The notes: a model not told the origin generated them from the letters alone. A stretch of DNA of 64,000 nt from Hemibagrus wyckioides (GCF_019097595.1 NC_080718.1:19012157-19076156), one strand, 5' to 3'; shown: positions 41,995 through 56,115, counted from the stretch's first letter. Numbers and translations are program-made.

Positions 41995-44900
41995 GTATGT
42001 AAAAGATGTATATTTTTCATCTCCCCACCACCAAAACACGCGAACAGGTGTTATAATTACTTACCTGCTAACTTTGTCCCGGGAGGGCGTGGCCCATGTG
42101 CACGCGCAAACACATCTAGTAAAGCCTACAGTTACCATTAAACAGGGTACTACATGTAAACTCATTCTTTTAAAGTCTTGTATCATTTGACGCTTAAATT
42201 AATTATAGATTCGTGGTTTCCATTGTACAGTATTCATACAACGTGGCATACATCTCGTGCGCACCGGATCGGAGTCAAAAAGCGCATTATTCTGCTCCTC
42301 TACGTAATGAAAGGTCCATCATTCCAGTAAGTCAGGTACAAACACACTGCTGTGCACGCCCTATATGCCTTCCGCTGATCTTCAGATACCTTCAAAAACC
42401 TTTATCATGATTTGTGTTAATAACGCCTTCCTAATTGCACATGCGACGTGTTGATGTTTGTAATGTTTGCTTTTCTTTTTTTCTGTGTTTTTTCTGTATT
42501 TTGATCCATGGTCAAAAAAAAACAACACTAATCATTTGTTTTCTCTTTTTCTCTCAAAGAGCCCTAGAATTTTGTTCAGCTGAATGCATTTTTTAATAAA
42601 GGCCTATATGTAGCTTTGGTGTAACCCCTAAATTATCATATACAACATTTGAATGAATTGATTAACCCTGATAATGTGTTGAATTTACTTTAAATGTGTG
42701 CAAATTTGTTTAACGGGTACTCTGATTTAATGCCTGGGGGTTTAAAATAACACCTACATGATCTACTTACATGTTTAAAAACAGATTTATGAAAACACTG
42801 TCAGAGGTCATTTGGCACTGAAGAATTTTTGGCTGTACATTTCCTGAAACTCAAAAAAAGAGGGATTAATACAATGTTGAATGTGTATGTGTTCTAAACT
42901 TCCATGTAAATGTGCTGGATGGTAGCCTAAATGTTCCATCACTTTAGTGAATGTTCCTTTAAAACAAATTTATAATCTTGACTGGGCACAGAACCCAAGG
43001 ACAGCACTTTCTCCTCAATGTTAACAGTCTAATGCAGTCTGAAGTTGATGCTTTCTGACAAAGTTACAAAGCTCATTTGGAAAGTGCTGTTATCTTCTGG
43101 GTAAACCCTGGACAATAGAGAAATCTACATTGATTGACATTTAGGAACTTTTTTGGGAATGATTGTAATGCTGAGCAGGTAGAGACGGATGAATGAGAGT
43201 ACTCTGTAAGTAATCTTGTTATTTAGGCATTTCCAATCATCATATTATCATAGTCTATAAATACGGTGAGAGCACAGGTAGACATGGTTATCGCAGGTGA
43301 ATCCACACCCTTATCCAAACCAGACTAGCGGAACGTAAACCTCAAACTATAAGAACTGATAAACTAAGGGACTGGATTAAGAGGAGAAACATTAACAGAC
43401 AAGAAACATCCCAAAACAGTGTAGATTTACAAGGCAGACAAATGGAAGGAATATATAAAGGGATATATCCACCTATCACTTAAATCCATTAAACATTGAA
43501 TATGGGTTTTTACATTTTTTTTGTGCATGAAAATGTTAGAGTCATTGTTTGATATGTTTTCACTGTAAAGCTAAGTAAATGTGAAACAAATAAATGCATC
43601 AACATTACAAATTAATTTTAGAAATGAAGCTATATTTCCCTTAAAAGTCACACACTCCATCTTTGCATAGGGGGTATCCATGGAGGACTAGAATAGCTCA
43701 TTTCTCACCTTAAAACAATTCAGTGCTGCTATGAGTAATACATCATGTTGCAGTTGCAGTGTGTGTCCCTATATCTCCATGTAGCTCCGTATCTGTGAAC
43801 TGTTGTATGTTGGGAGACATGATTCACATAAAAAATTAACTTAAATGATGACATTCGGATATATGACAGTCCTACAGAAAAATCTGTTATGTCTTACATT
43901 CTGACTTGCACTTCATGAACATGTTTTTCTAAATGTCTGTAAGGTATTGTGGCATTCTATAACAGTGAGGAACATATAATCAGAAGAAAGCTTTCAGATA
44001 TGAGGTGCGATTTTAGTGATTTTAGCATGAGGTTAGTTGAAACACAGAGCAGTGTGAGTGGTTTGTAATATGAGACAGAAAACCTCTGATTTACTGCTGA
44101 CTTCATTGTCTTGCTCAGTTTTGTGAAACCTCATATTTTATATCGTATCTCCAATCTCTTGGCTCTTCAAACAAAGACACAGAGTGATAGATTGATGGAC
44201 AAAAATGGATAGAAACAGAATATATGTTATATGTGGCTTTGACAGGTGCAGAGTATATCAAAAGGAAATGAAAACAGGCTAAATAACAAGTCCAACATCC
44301 TTCCCGTGAGCTCAGTAACTCATTACATAATTGACTACATTATTGCATGTCACTCTACAAAGCCACACATTTTGAGTGCACACATTTCCTCTGGTGTAAA
44401 TTTTTTGTTTTATGACAAAAGCAACTTGAAGGTTTGTTTCCATCAAACCCTTGAAATTAATGAGAAATTTAGGAGTAACCTCTACTGATTTTTTTTTTAT
44501 AAAGAACAAGTCAAAGATAATATATGATTTCTTTGGTTTCTTACTAACTTCCCTTGGTGCATAGCATGTCATTGCCAATATCCCCATTTATACACCATAA
44601 AAATCCCCAATTCGTCTTTGTAGGACCTCACCAAACTTAATAAGCCATCTTATTTTTAGAGTAGACCTGACTGTATCAAACCCTTATGCTTATTGTATTT
44701 TTATTCAAACAAACATTTGACCTGGTTGTCATCAGATACATGGTGAAGTGGATTTAGTTAAAAATCGCCTATTCACATATAAATTTTTCATGACAAATTT
44801 ATATTGTTGCCATGGGTAAGATGAGGTTAGGCTCTGACAGAGGCAGTATACAGTAATGTTCACTGAACACACTGAGAAATATTCTCCCTGCACAGCCTCC

Positions 44901-45165
44901 ACAGATTACTAAACATCCACCTAACAAGCATTTATACCACATCCAACACAGTTAATGAAAAAAATCACAATTAGGGCAGATTAGATTTTTATGCTAAATT
45001 ATATGCATTATGTAGAGTTCACATTCATGGTTTCCCAAACAGTTCACAAATTCACTGGTTAACTAATTGGCCACTGATATTGATTAAAAATGCATTTCCA
45101 TATAATAACATTTAAGATTTAATTTACCTGGTGTATAATTCATGTTTTGAGGAGTGTCTGACACA

Positions 45166-46417
45166 TACACTATATTGCCAAAAGTATTCGCTCACCTGCC
45201 TTGACTCGCATATGAACTTAAGTGACATCCCATTCCTAATCCATAGGGTTCAATATGACGTCGGTCCACCCTTTGCAGCTATAACAGCTTCAACTCTTCT
45301 GGGAAGGCTGTCCAAAAGGTTTAGGAGTGTGTTTATAGGAATTTTTGACCATTCTTCCAGATGCGCATTTGTGAGGTCACACACTGATGTTGGATGAGAA
45401 GGCCTGGCTCTCAGTCTCCACTCTAATTCATCCCAAAGGTGTTCCATCGGGTTGAGGTCAGGACTCTGTGCAGGCCAGTCAAGTTCATCTACACCAGACT
45501 CTGTCATCCATGTCTTTATGGACCTTGCTTTGTGCACTGGTGCACAGTCATGTTGGAAGAGGAAGGGGCCAGCTCCAAACTGTTCCCACAAAGTTGGGAG
45601 CATGGAATTGTCCAAAATGTCTTGGTATGATGAAGCATTCAGAGTTCCTTTCACTGGAACTAAGGGGCCAAGCCCAGCTCCTGAAAAACAACCCCACACC
45701 ATAATCCCCCCTCCACCAAACTTTACACTTGGCACAATGCAGTCAGACAAGTACCGTTCTCCTGGCAACTGCCAAACCCAGACTCGTCCATCAGATTGCC
45801 AGATGGAGAAGCGCGATTCGTCACTCCAGAGAACGCGTCTCCACTGCTCTAGAGTCCAGTGGCGGCGTGCTTTACACCACTGCATCCGACACTTTGCATT
45901 GCACTTGGTGATGTATGGCTTGGATGCAGCTGCTCGGCCATGGAAACCCATTCCATGAAGCTCTCTGCGCACTGTTCTTGAGCTAATCTGAAGGCTACAT
46001 GAAGTTTGGAGGTCTGTAGCAATTGACTCTGCAGAAAGTTGGCGACCTCTTTGCACTATGCACCTCAGCATCCGCTGACCCCGCTCCGTCAGTTTACGTG
46101 GCCTACCACTTCGTGGCTGAGTTGCTGTCATTCCCAAACACTTCCACGTTCTTATAATACAGCTGACAGTTGACTGTGGAATATTTAGGAGCGAGGAAAT
46201 TTCATGACTGGATTTGTTGCACAGGTGGCATCCTATCACAGTTCCACGCTGGAATTCACTGAGCTCCTGAGAGCGACCCATTCTTTCACAAATGTTTGTA
46301 AAAACACTCTGCATGCCTAGGTGCTTGATTTTATACACCTGTGGCCATGGAAGTGATTGGAACACCTGATTCTGATTATTTGGATGGGTGAGCGAATACT
46401 TTTGGCAATATAGTGTA
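45166..46417 (-). mobile_element. Tc1-like transposon F1 copy D, complete
   Basis: 1252 bp between matching terminal repeats (about 31 bp, starting tacactatattgccaaaag, then tattcgctcacc) with TA at both borders. Beyond about 31 bp the two ends differ. It carries an uninterrupted transposase and is the best-preserved member among the four copies in the window. It lies in the C14orf132 intron, opposite to that gene. Confidence 0.95.
45250..46281 (-). CDS. Tc1-like DD34E transposase, intact (F1 copy D)
   Basis: A 343-residue cut-and-paste transposase that binds the element's terminal repeats and inserts at TA. Residues about 1-110 hold the paired helix-turn-helix region with the GRPRK motif at 59-63. 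The catalytic triad is D154 (WSDES), D245 (FQHD) and E280 (NPMEH), with 34 residues between the last two, which defines the Tc1 DD34E class. It ends GGPTSY. The start chosen is [10 protein letters not shown], the position usual for Tc1 transposases. The frame stays open up to 46365, but that would add leader sequence. No stops or frameshifts were seen, so activity is possible though unproven. Nothing suggests a host role. Confidence 0.92.
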   Translation of the reverse strand: MGRSQELSEFQRGTVIGCHLCNKSSHEISSLLNIPQSTVSCIIRTWKCLGMTATQPRSGRPRKLTERGQRMLRCIVQRGRQLSAESIATDLQTSCSLQISSRTVRRELHGMGFHGRAAASKPYITKCNAKCRMQWCKARRHWTLEQWRRVLWSDESRFSIWQSDGRVWVWQLPGERYLSDCIVPSVKFGGGGIMVWGCFSGAGLGPLVPVKGTLNASSYQDILDNSMLPTLWEQFGAGPFLFQHDCAPVHKARSIKTWMTESGVDELDWPAQSPDLNPMEHLWDELEWRLRARPSHPTSVCDLTNAHLEEWSKIPINTLLNLLDSLPRRVEAVIAAKGGPTSY

Positions 46418-46560
46418 GGTCACATTTTAGTTACAGCAAGGCAAGACAAATTTACTCATATAGCACATTTCATACACAAGGTAATTCAAAGTGATTTATA
46501 CAAATAAAATAAAGAATATAAAAGACTATAAAAATTTAATAGAATAGAATCAACTAATAT
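46418..46560 (+). repeat. Dispersed repeat fragment
   Basis: 'aaggcaagacaaatttactc' followed by 'atatagcacatttcatacac' and 'aattcaaagtgatttataca' resembles the 3' end of a common teleost retroelement-type repeat. It directly follows F1 copy D. Class uncertain. Confidence 0.5.
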
Positions 46561-46642
46561 TTTTAATTTTTAAAAATAAGATCAAGTAAATGAACAGTGG
46601 CTAGCTTTGTTTTTTTGCTGTATACTGAAGACATTTGGGTTT

Positions 46643-47799
46643 GAGATCAAAAGGTGATTCAACAGATCAGAATTTTAGCTTTCATTTCCTGATATTTGAA
46701 TTTTGTATTCCATTGTTGCAGCTCTCAGCACATGTCACAGCTTTCAGCACTTCATGCAGCTTTCTGCATGTGTTTTGTTTAGGTTCACGTCTTGTCTCTG
46801 CCCCCGTCTTGTCATCAGCACTTACCACTTTTAAGTGGTTTTATTGTAAAAAAAGGATAAAAACACCTGAAAACCAGAGAGATACTGTATCTAGACACAC
46901 AAGTCATTTAGAATCAAGTATTGAAGTACTGGGCATCATCAGTACAATAATCTAGAATGGTCTGAAGAAGAAACTACTCGTGTACTAAAAGCTAGATATC
47001 ATACAGGTCAGCCAAGGAAAACAACAGAACTTGTTACAAAACAAAAAAAAATTCAGTAAAGTGAGTATATTCACCATTCAATGAAGACCTAGAAAGCTGA
47101 AATATAGAGGCCATACCACAAAATGTAAACCACTCATCAGCAGTGAGAATCACAAAGCCAGACTGGAATTCACAAAGAAATACAGAGATGTAATTGGAAC
47201 CAAGATTAACCAAAGTGATTAACCAAAAGCTCTGCTCATCGTCCGAAACATATGAGCTCATCAGTCAAGCACAGTGGAGGTAGTGGAGGTAGTGTCATGG
47301 CTTGGGTTTGCATGGCTGCTTCTGCAGCAAGCTCACTAATCTTTATTGATGATGTAGCAGCAGAATGAGTTCAGAAATCTACAGAAACATTCTGTCTGCC
47401 AATTTACTGTGAAATACATCCAATCTAATTTAGAGGGACTTCATCAGGCAGCAAGACCATGACCCAAAATACACTGCCAACACAACAAAGGTCAAGGGAA
47501 AAGAAAAAGTGAAAGGTTTTAGACTGGGTGAATCAATCACCAGACCATAATTGAGCATGCATTTTACCTCCTTAAGGGAGACAGACACACACACACGCCC
47601 ACCCTTAAACAAACAACAACTAAAAGAATCTGAAGTATACACTTGGAAAAAAACAAAGAATCCAAAAGTTTGGTGATGTCATTGGGATTGTCAGCCAAAT
47701 TGCCAAATACCTTAAGCCTGTTAACACATCTAAGTAAGTACATATCAGGAAATGAAAGCTGAAATCTGATCTGTTGACTCATATTCATCTTTTGACCTT
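46643..47799 (+). mobile_element. Tc1-like element, family F4, decayed
   Basis: An imperfect inverted repeat of about 55 bp bounds it: left 46643-46695 (contains 'caacagatcag' and 'agctttcatttcctgatat') and right 47742-47799 (its complement). Within, the plus strand reads broken transposase blocks: GGSVMAWVCMAA at about 47287-47325, then IFIDDVAAE near 47343, and a HAF.LLK remnant (third catalytic block area, glutamate kept in IEHAF) near 47548-47575. Stops and deletions are present. Not functional. Confidence 0.75.
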
Positions 47800-47891
47800 T
47801 TGACCTTTCGGTTGGGGGCGGGGTCAGTCACAGTTACACAGTTAAGGTTCACTGGTAGGTAGATAGGTAAGGTAGATAATGTGCCAGAAGC

Positions 47892-47893
<2 letters not shown>

Positions 47894-47961
<68 letters not shown>
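47894..47961 (+). repeat. (AT)n microsatellite
   Basis: About 33 AT units in the C14orf132 intron. Confidence 0.96.
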
Positions 47962-47963
<2 letters not shown>

Positions 47964-48329
47964 CATTTGTATTAATTATTAAATAGATAATAAGTTCTTA
48001 TAATCATGATTCCCAATTGTTGGTAATTTTGTTTAATACTATTAATATATTATATATAGCTCTTTCAGTTGCATGAACTGAAAAAAAAAAAGAAACCTGA
48101 AACCTTCAGCTTTAATCCAATGAACTCACTTCTACTCTTCACCCTAACGTTGCTCAGTGCAGCTGGCAGCAAAAGCAGACAAGGATTTACATCGGAACAG
48201 AAACACTGGCACTAATCAAATAAACTACTTTAAGATTACAGCAACTTTTACTCAAACCTTCTTTTCTCATTTTGTATATCTGCTTGACTCTGCTACCAAA
48301 AATGTATAATATAATATAATAATATACAT

Positions 48330-48350
48330 ATTATTATTATTATTATTATT

Positions 48351-48404
<54 letters not shown>
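48330..48404 (+). repeat. (TTA)n/(AAT)n palindromic repeat
   Basis: A TTA run switches near 48353 to an AAT run, so the two halves are complementary and could fold into a hairpin. The Leu/Ile-rich minus-strand frame is an artefact. Confidence 0.93.
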
Positions 48405-48405
<1 letters not shown>

Positions 48406-50951
48406 TAAAGAGCACAAGAAATAAATTTGGTGTGCAATAATCAGATGGACTTTTAGCATCTGAAAGAAAAGCAATGACTAAAGAACACACTCTTTTGTCT
48501 CCCTCCTTCCGTTATCAAGAAGATCTATTTTATGGCTAACATGTTACCCTAGCAACAAGCGAGAGACAACTGACTACGTGAAGAGCACTTTAAAAGGGAC
48601 AGATTACAAATTTATATTAAAAGCATGAATATAAGGACATAGCTATTGTGGCAAATTCGAAAATACTACATACTCAATACTCAAAAATATATATTAAAAA
48701 CTGAAACCAGTGACAAACAAGTAAAGCAATATAGTATAGTTTGTGTTAAAGTTGAAAAATATTTCATTTGAGGAATAACACTGAGTCTGCTAGTAAAATG
48801 ATTTGATTAAGGTTAAGGTATACCCAGATGGTTCTCTCTGGCTAAACAACACTGGTGTAAATCACCTGATTCAGCTGCTACAGAAATTGTTCTGACAGTG
48901 AAAGAGTTTTTCCTAAAAAAAGAGCCTTATTCTGCCCATTACATATATCATTCCTTCAGAATTTGACAGATGTACCGTATGTGCACATGTGGAAATTCAG
49001 ACACTCAGAGAACCTTAAGTTCTCAGTTTCAGAACACCTCGTCTGTAAACAATGTTAAATCCCACAGCCGAGAGAAAGTACTACAGCTCAGTTCATTAAT
49101 ATCAGGAACAGAACCAACGCCTGAATAATGCAGAGAAGGCAGAACCCTTGGTGCTGAGAAGTAAGATGCATCAGTCCATGTACTGTGACAACAGCAGCAG
49201 TAGGATGCCAGTGTAATATTTTAAGGTTGACTCTGTAGGCAATGTGCATTAACAAAAAAATCTAAAAAGCATTTTCACGTCAGAGGTTCATCTAATACAC
49301 ACTCACTTAAAACATAGCTTCACCATATATAAAAACACCATGTGTTAGAAAGAGTACATTCTCACCTAATTCACTATTTGTTTTTTTGTCCCCTTTTATT
49401 TTATTCCTGACGTGATATTCTTACTTTGTGTAAGAAAGCTGCCATTACATTTAAATCAGTGGCTTGAACATAGTGGTTCATTTCAGACCTTCTGTATCTT
49501 AGCAACACATATCATGGAATTATTGCTATTTTTTGTGATATTTGGGCCTGCTGATGAGTTTTATGTTGTGTTTAATTAGGTATTTCACTACTTTCCTGTT
49601 AGCATGTACTTGATGGATTGTGAATACTGTGGCACATCAGTTAAACTTGGACAAACAAACTTTTATAAATTTTAATATGCACTGTAATTTGTTATGAAAC
49701 ATTTCAAATGGCTTATTAAATTCACAGGAGGTCTCTTTTATTAGCAATTAATATTTCAAATTTTGTCTTAACAAATATTTTTATTGTAGGCTGTAGCAAT
49801 TATCTCCAATAACATGGTGTCTTGCAATGGTGAAGTGTCCCTGCATCCACCTCTACACTGACCAGGTTAAATCAGTTACTGAAGGTGAACGAATACAGTC
49901 ATTACTAATTCTTGAGAAATTAATTGTTCTTAAGAATCAGCAATGTCTGTTAGTAGTTTTATTTAAAAAAATAAAAATAAAAAAAGAGAGAGAGTTTCAG
50001 ATAACCTTTAAAGTAGTGCAACATTGTTAGTTCAGTAATAACAATTATGCTAATATGATGAAAATGATAAAGTGACCGACATTTACATTTTTCAATATTT
50101 TCTATTCTTTTCATGGCTTCTTTACTAATGTCATGCTTAATCATTTAAATTCCAAAAAAAAAAAAAATTAATACATCAACAACAACAATAGTAATAATCA
50201 TAATCATAATCACAAACAAGTGAACAGTGTAAAATGTGTTTTAGTGTTTATACAATTTACCTGAAATACTCTTTTGCCTAAGCAAATGTTACAAATGTTA
50301 GAACAAAGAAAAGGAAATGCAAAATAGCGGGATACCAATTCCAATAAAAGCATTATGAGAGCCTTAAAAGCATTGGAAATTTAAATGTCTGGTTCTGCGC
50401 TCTTACATAATTGCTCAGGTGCATCAGGATGGCCACACAGGGCTTTAATTACTTCCATTAATGTTTGGCCACTCACCCATCTCCTGAGACAGACTCATTA
50501 TATAAGTCCAAAATAGAACACTGCATAAACTCATCTCTGAATTACACTCTGAGTAAATTACTGTTTATATATATCTCAACTGGGTTGTCTAGTTATTCTA
50601 TCACTTATGGACCTGTTATGTTGTAACCTCAGCATAGTAAATGCTATTATCTATTCCAATGAAATATTTTGTAACACCAAAATTGCCATGGATATATATA
50701 TATATATATATAGGCAAGGTGAGAACTGCTGCATCACCCATGTACCATGTACCCTACTACAGCAATTACTGTTTTCAGAAATCAATACATATCAATGAAT
50801 ATGTCTAAGTTCGAGCCTTACAACACATTAACTATCCGTTACAAATAATGATGGCATCATAATCATATTACATTTTCCTAATGGCTCTTTATTTAGATTA
50901 TGCCAAAAAGCCCCCATAATGACTAAGGCCCATATTTTAATGGTTTTGTAC

Positions 50952-51068
<117 letters not shown>

Positions 51069-51977
51069 CAATATGAAAGCATAATTGTATAATTATTTAA
51101 AATGTAGTCTAAAGTTTTTTTTTATAGCTTGTTTTGACTCCACTGTTTTCTTTCCATTTTTCTTCTTCCAGCATAGTAGATGCTGGCCATAAGTCATAAA
51201 ACTATAAAAAGATTACAAGTAATCTGCAAAGGACACTACCTTTCATGCCATGAATTTAAATGTAAGGATGAGTCATCCAATTGCATGCCAACAAAACTTT
51301 TTAGAGTCTTTGCATAATTTAATCCTGTCATCAGATTACTCCTAAGTTAGGTTCATGACTCTTTCCATCATGCTACGAAACTGCTGGTGATGGTTCCTAC
51401 TGTATGTATACCATACTGTAGATTTGTGTGGACACTGCCACTCATTCTGTAAGTATAGTCAATATGAATATATGCTTGTTGCCTTACATTAAGACTTTCT
51501 AGGACTGTAATTGCCTTAAATTAATCACTTCAACTTTCCTCTTTTTAAATATTCACCAAACATTAACTAAGCATAAGTTCACACCATGGGTTTTGCCTGT
51601 GTTAAAATATACATGAGGGATATAAAAAATATGCTCCAATTTGCCAACAATTCTGTGATGTGATTTAGGTAAGCTTAAATAATCAATTTAATAAGGATAT
51701 GCAAATGCTTTGGGAAGCATGGTCACAGGAAATGTATTATTTTCTAAATGGAGAGAGATCGTGCCAATAAAATGACTTGTTCTCAAAATGTGTCCTTCAC
51801 TTAATGTGATCTGGCTTGTTAATCGCACTCAGAGTTAAATAGACTTTTAACTCAGTGAGCATATCAAAGATTTATGAATTGATTTAGAGGATAGGCAACA
51901 ATTCTTACTCTCTATTGCATATTTTATTATGAAATGCATCTTCTATATGCCAGTACCTAAGCTCAACCATACCATAA

Positions 51978-52271
<294 letters not shown>

Positions 52272-54721
52272 TCTGTCCATTTAAAGAAACTATTGGAAGT
52301 GAGTTGTCGGTTTTGATGATAATCTTTTGGTTCATGAAAAACCAACATTTGCATTCAAAACTTTTCCTTCTACAATGTTATTTGGAAGCTTGCACTTCGG
52401 TAAGCTGTGTTTGTTTATTCTGAAGATGTTCAAATGGATTAAATGGCTTTAGGTGCTGAACCTACTTTAATATCCCAGAAGACCTTAGAAGCAATTAAGA
52501 GGATTGTTCCTCAATTATTTGGATGACAGGACAGCAAATCTTTAAACATTAAATGGAAGTAAGGGACACACACACACACAGCCGTACACAAAGAAAATGG
52601 TTTGTATATAAACTAACAACATCATAAGAACACTTGTTGTTATGATAAAAGATTAATCTGTTCTGTGTAAAAATATTTCATAGTTACACATTTACTTCTG
52701 TATAACGTCCAGCTATATTACTTTGTATAACCTTATATGTTTTAAAGACAGTCTAGTTGATTGAAGTCAAACACATTTAAATATTCTTTGCATCAAGTAC
52801 CTGTCCATATGTTTCTTACTCCAGAATCCCATTTCTCTGTGTGTTGAAATCTCCTATGCAGTTGTTGCTATGGTGATTAATCCTGACTAATTAAGGACAT
52901 AAAATGACTCTTCTTCAGCCAAGGAGAAGAGCACTTCAGATGATGGTGCCCTAGCTGTTGACCCTCTTATTTTTCGCCCAGCTGTTTTCCTTCTTTTGGT
53001 TGAAGAGAACTATCCAGGGAAAAAGCCATAAGCGCATATTATGTTCAATTATAGTGTTACTTTTATGGGTTGCCATGGAGAAGGTTAGATGGGGTACATA
53101 GACAGGGCACTAAAAATGCCTCCACAGAGCTCTGGTTCTCTAATGGGCTCCCAGGGAAATAGTCAGGTCTGTAATCAAGCCCAAGAAAAAGCAATGTATT
53201 TAAATATCTTCAAATGCACTTTCACCGAATCACAATATACAGTTATAGTAACGTAGAAGAAATGTATTGTTCCCAATACTATTCAAATAGAAATGTACTG
53301 TAAGGGAAATTATGATTATGACTGATTCGAAAATGAAAGTGATTTATTAGGATTTCTTTTTTGTTGACCACCTGCTAATCAGCCCACTTTTGCCTAATAA
53401 ATGATGCACCTGTGAAACTACAACTGTTCTTATTGATTTACCCCTTCATTCTTAATAAATGACCATTAAGTTCTGATCATGCTGTTGGAAATTCCTCAGC
53501 TATAAGTCAGTGCTCTTGCTTTATGTTTTCGTTCATGAATTCGTTCTTTATTATTCATTCTCATGAATAATAGACTACGTAGTGATTAATGATCCTTTAT
53601 GATTTTCATAATGATAAGCCCAGAGTGTGCACTAAACCATAGATCTTGCCAAGATACACAGTTACATTGCTTTCTGTCCTGGCCCCGACAGCTCAGTGCA
53701 GACAGATTCAATATGCTAATTTGGGTCAGTGTTTTTGGACACATTCTGTCAGCTCAGATCTAAACTAACAGTCTGGAGTTTCTCCTGAGCCATAGCAATG
53801 CTTTACAACTGTTGAATCAGAATGTAATTTATACCAGATTACCTGTAAGCTGAGAAAAAAAAGCTTATTAGACTTGAAAACCTCTTAGTGATGTTTAAAG
53901 GCGTTTTAACATTGATGTTTATTAACGTTTAATGCAGATGTATGCAACTGATTGGCAGTCTATGATAATTATATGTTCTATATTCATTTGTAGTCTCTGT
54001 TCATCGCTGTATCTTGTACCTGCTGCTCTCATGTGACATCCACCCACACTGCCTCAACATGTCAGAGCTTAGACTAAAAATCATACCATACTTCTACATA
54101 CTTTTGCACAAAATGTGTTTCTTATTTCTCAGCCAGTAACACATTTCACAAGGTTTGGTATATGCATAATAAATGTGGGCACAAACAGTGCAAAATGTCA
54201 AGACGTTCTATTTTGAGATGTTTTACAGTGTGACTGAACAAACTTGAACAGACATACATTTAGCCTTCTCTTTATATGCAGCTCTAATTACAGTGTAAAA
54301 ATTCAGTAATGCAGCACATTGTGAAGAAATAATCACATTTATGTAATAAATCAAATAACATTAATGATTTCAGTATTCTTCAATATGTGACACATGCTCA
54401 TTTTACATATATTTTATTTAGATGTACAAATGAAATATGACCAAGTCCTAAATATGAAATATGAAACAACAAATATGAAAAAGTAAAACTCCATATTTAT
54501 ACCCACTGAGCACACAATACTAATACTGAGTAGGGTTTCCCTTTGCTCTTAGCACTAGCCTTAGTTCTTCGTGGAATGGGTTCCACAAGATGGTAGAAAC
54601 TTTTTTTTAAGATTCTGGTCAATGTTGAAATGATCGCATCACACAATTTATGGCATAATTCCTTAAGAGATTTAATAGATCCTGTGATTAGGAAGGCCAC
54701 TAAAGAACACTGAACTCATTG

Positions 54722-54991
54722 TCATGAAACCAGTTTGAGACGATTTTGTGCTTTGTGACATGGTGCATTACCATGCTGAAAGTAGCCATCTGAAGAAATT
54801 TTGGCCATGAAAGGATGCACATTGTAAGCAACAATTCTCAAATAGGCTGTGGCATTCAAGTGATGATTAATTGGTATTACAGGTCTTTGCAAAGTGTGCC
54901 AATAAAACCTTCCCCACACCATTACACCACCTCCACCAGCCAGGCAGGTTGGGTCTATCGATTCATGCTGTTTGGGCCAGGTTCTGACCAT
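54722..54991 (-). pseudogene. Tc1-like transposase fragment (F5)
   Basis: An 89-codon open stretch covering the middle of the transposase: LAGGGGVMVWG, then HHLNATAYL, then FQHGNAPCHKAQ. The aspartate expected before NAPCH is glycine, which would abolish catalysis. Flanking segments of the same protein lie at 54497-54700 and 55650-55864 in other frames. Confidence 0.82.
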
Positions 54992-55288
54992 ATCATTTGT
55001 GTGCCTCAGCAGTAATCAGGATTCATCAGACCAGGTTTTCCAAGGGTTCATCTGCCCAGTTTTGATGAGTCGGTGTCCAATGCAGTCTCACCTTTCTGTT
55101 CTTGGATGATAAAATTGGAATCTGACATCGTCTTATGCAGTTGTAGCCCATCTGCTTCAAGGTTCAACGTGCATTATGAGATGCATTTCTGTTTACCATA
55201 GTTGTACAGAGTGCTTATCTGAGTTACTGTAGCCTCTCAGTCAGATCACTCCAGTTTGGCCATTCTCTGATGACCTCTCCTTAACAAG

Positions 55289-55626
55289 GTTCAAGATTCA
55301 AGGCTCAAGAAGCTTTTATTGTCATTTCAACCACATATAGCTGACGCAGTACATAGTGAAATGAAACAACGTTTCTCCAGGACCCTGGTGCTACATAAAC
55401 ATACAATATAAAGTTCAAACACAAAAAAACAACAACACAGAGCTAGGACACAAGTTTGTCTTAGCCACATAAAGTGCAAAGTGTGCAACTAGGTGCAAAC
55501 ATAGCAAAGACAAGACAGTGTAGAAACAATAAGTAGAAAAAAAAAAAAAAAAAACAGGACACTTAGCACCGAAAGAGAAAATGTGCAATGAAATGAAATG
55601 AAATGAAATGAAATAAAATGAAATGA
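55289..55626 (-). repeat. Retroelement-like repeat (R4) inserted in F5
   Basis: The phrases 'agcttttattgtcatttcaa', 'ccacatatagctgacgcagt' and 'agtgaaatgaaacaacgttt' are the complement of a common teleost repeat that ends in 'gacaataaaa'. A second copy in the other orientation is at 56868-56995. It ends against an AAATG pentanucleotide tract (55585-55626). It interrupts the F5 transposon and is therefore younger than it. Confidence 0.65.
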
Positions 55627-56115
55627 GGTAACTAATAACATAACAGTGTTTCCTCACTGAATGTTTCTTTATTGCACCATTCTGAGTAAACTCAGGGACT
55701 GTTGTGCATGAAAATCCAAGTAGATCATCAGTTGCAGAAATACTCAAACCATTCCATCTGGGACCAACAATCATGCCAAGGTTAAAATCACTGAGATGTG
55801 AGCATTCCCCAAAGCTGCTCACCCGTATCTGCCTAATTTTATGCATTGCACTGCTGCCACACAATATAAATAACAGCTAATGAGATGAAGAAATTGAAGT
55901 AGCAGATTATTTATTCCTGTGAAAGAAAACTAATTAAAATTTTCTTTGATAAGAGTGTGCTTTGCCCAGCACATCTTTTTTATCTTGTCAATTTGTTACA
56001 TCCTTGATTTTAATTCCCATTTTGTCCGACAGGACACAGGCAGAAAAACTGAGAACAATGCGTTATTGTGTTACTGATATTGTATTTTAAGAATAAAAAA
56101 GTAATACTTTCACCA

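Larger units (their letters stand above)
54505..55865 (-). mobile_element. Tc1-like element, family F5, decayed, with nested insertion
   Basis: On the minus strand one reads, in order, the helix-turn-helix part (SDFNLGMIVGPRWNGLSIS, near 55785-55730), the GGGGVMVWGRF block (54940-54900), HLNATAYLRIVAYNVHPFM, the FQHGNAPCHKAQ block (second catalytic Asp changed to Gly) near 54760, and a decayed C-terminus (CDAIISTLTRILKKSFYHLVEPIPRR in pieces, 54640-54560). Stops and frameshifts separate them. A different repeat (about 55289-55626) interrupts the N-terminal part. Not functional. Confidence 0.8.

Noticed and set aside
48293..48490. Leu/Ile-rich 65-codon frame that looks like a membrane protein
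   Set aside because: Translation of an ATT/AAT trinucleotide repeat.
53069..53083. Possible second RFX X-box (GTTGCCATGGAGAA)
   Set aside because: Only the left half-site fits the consensus. The right half is GGAGAA instead of GGYAAC.
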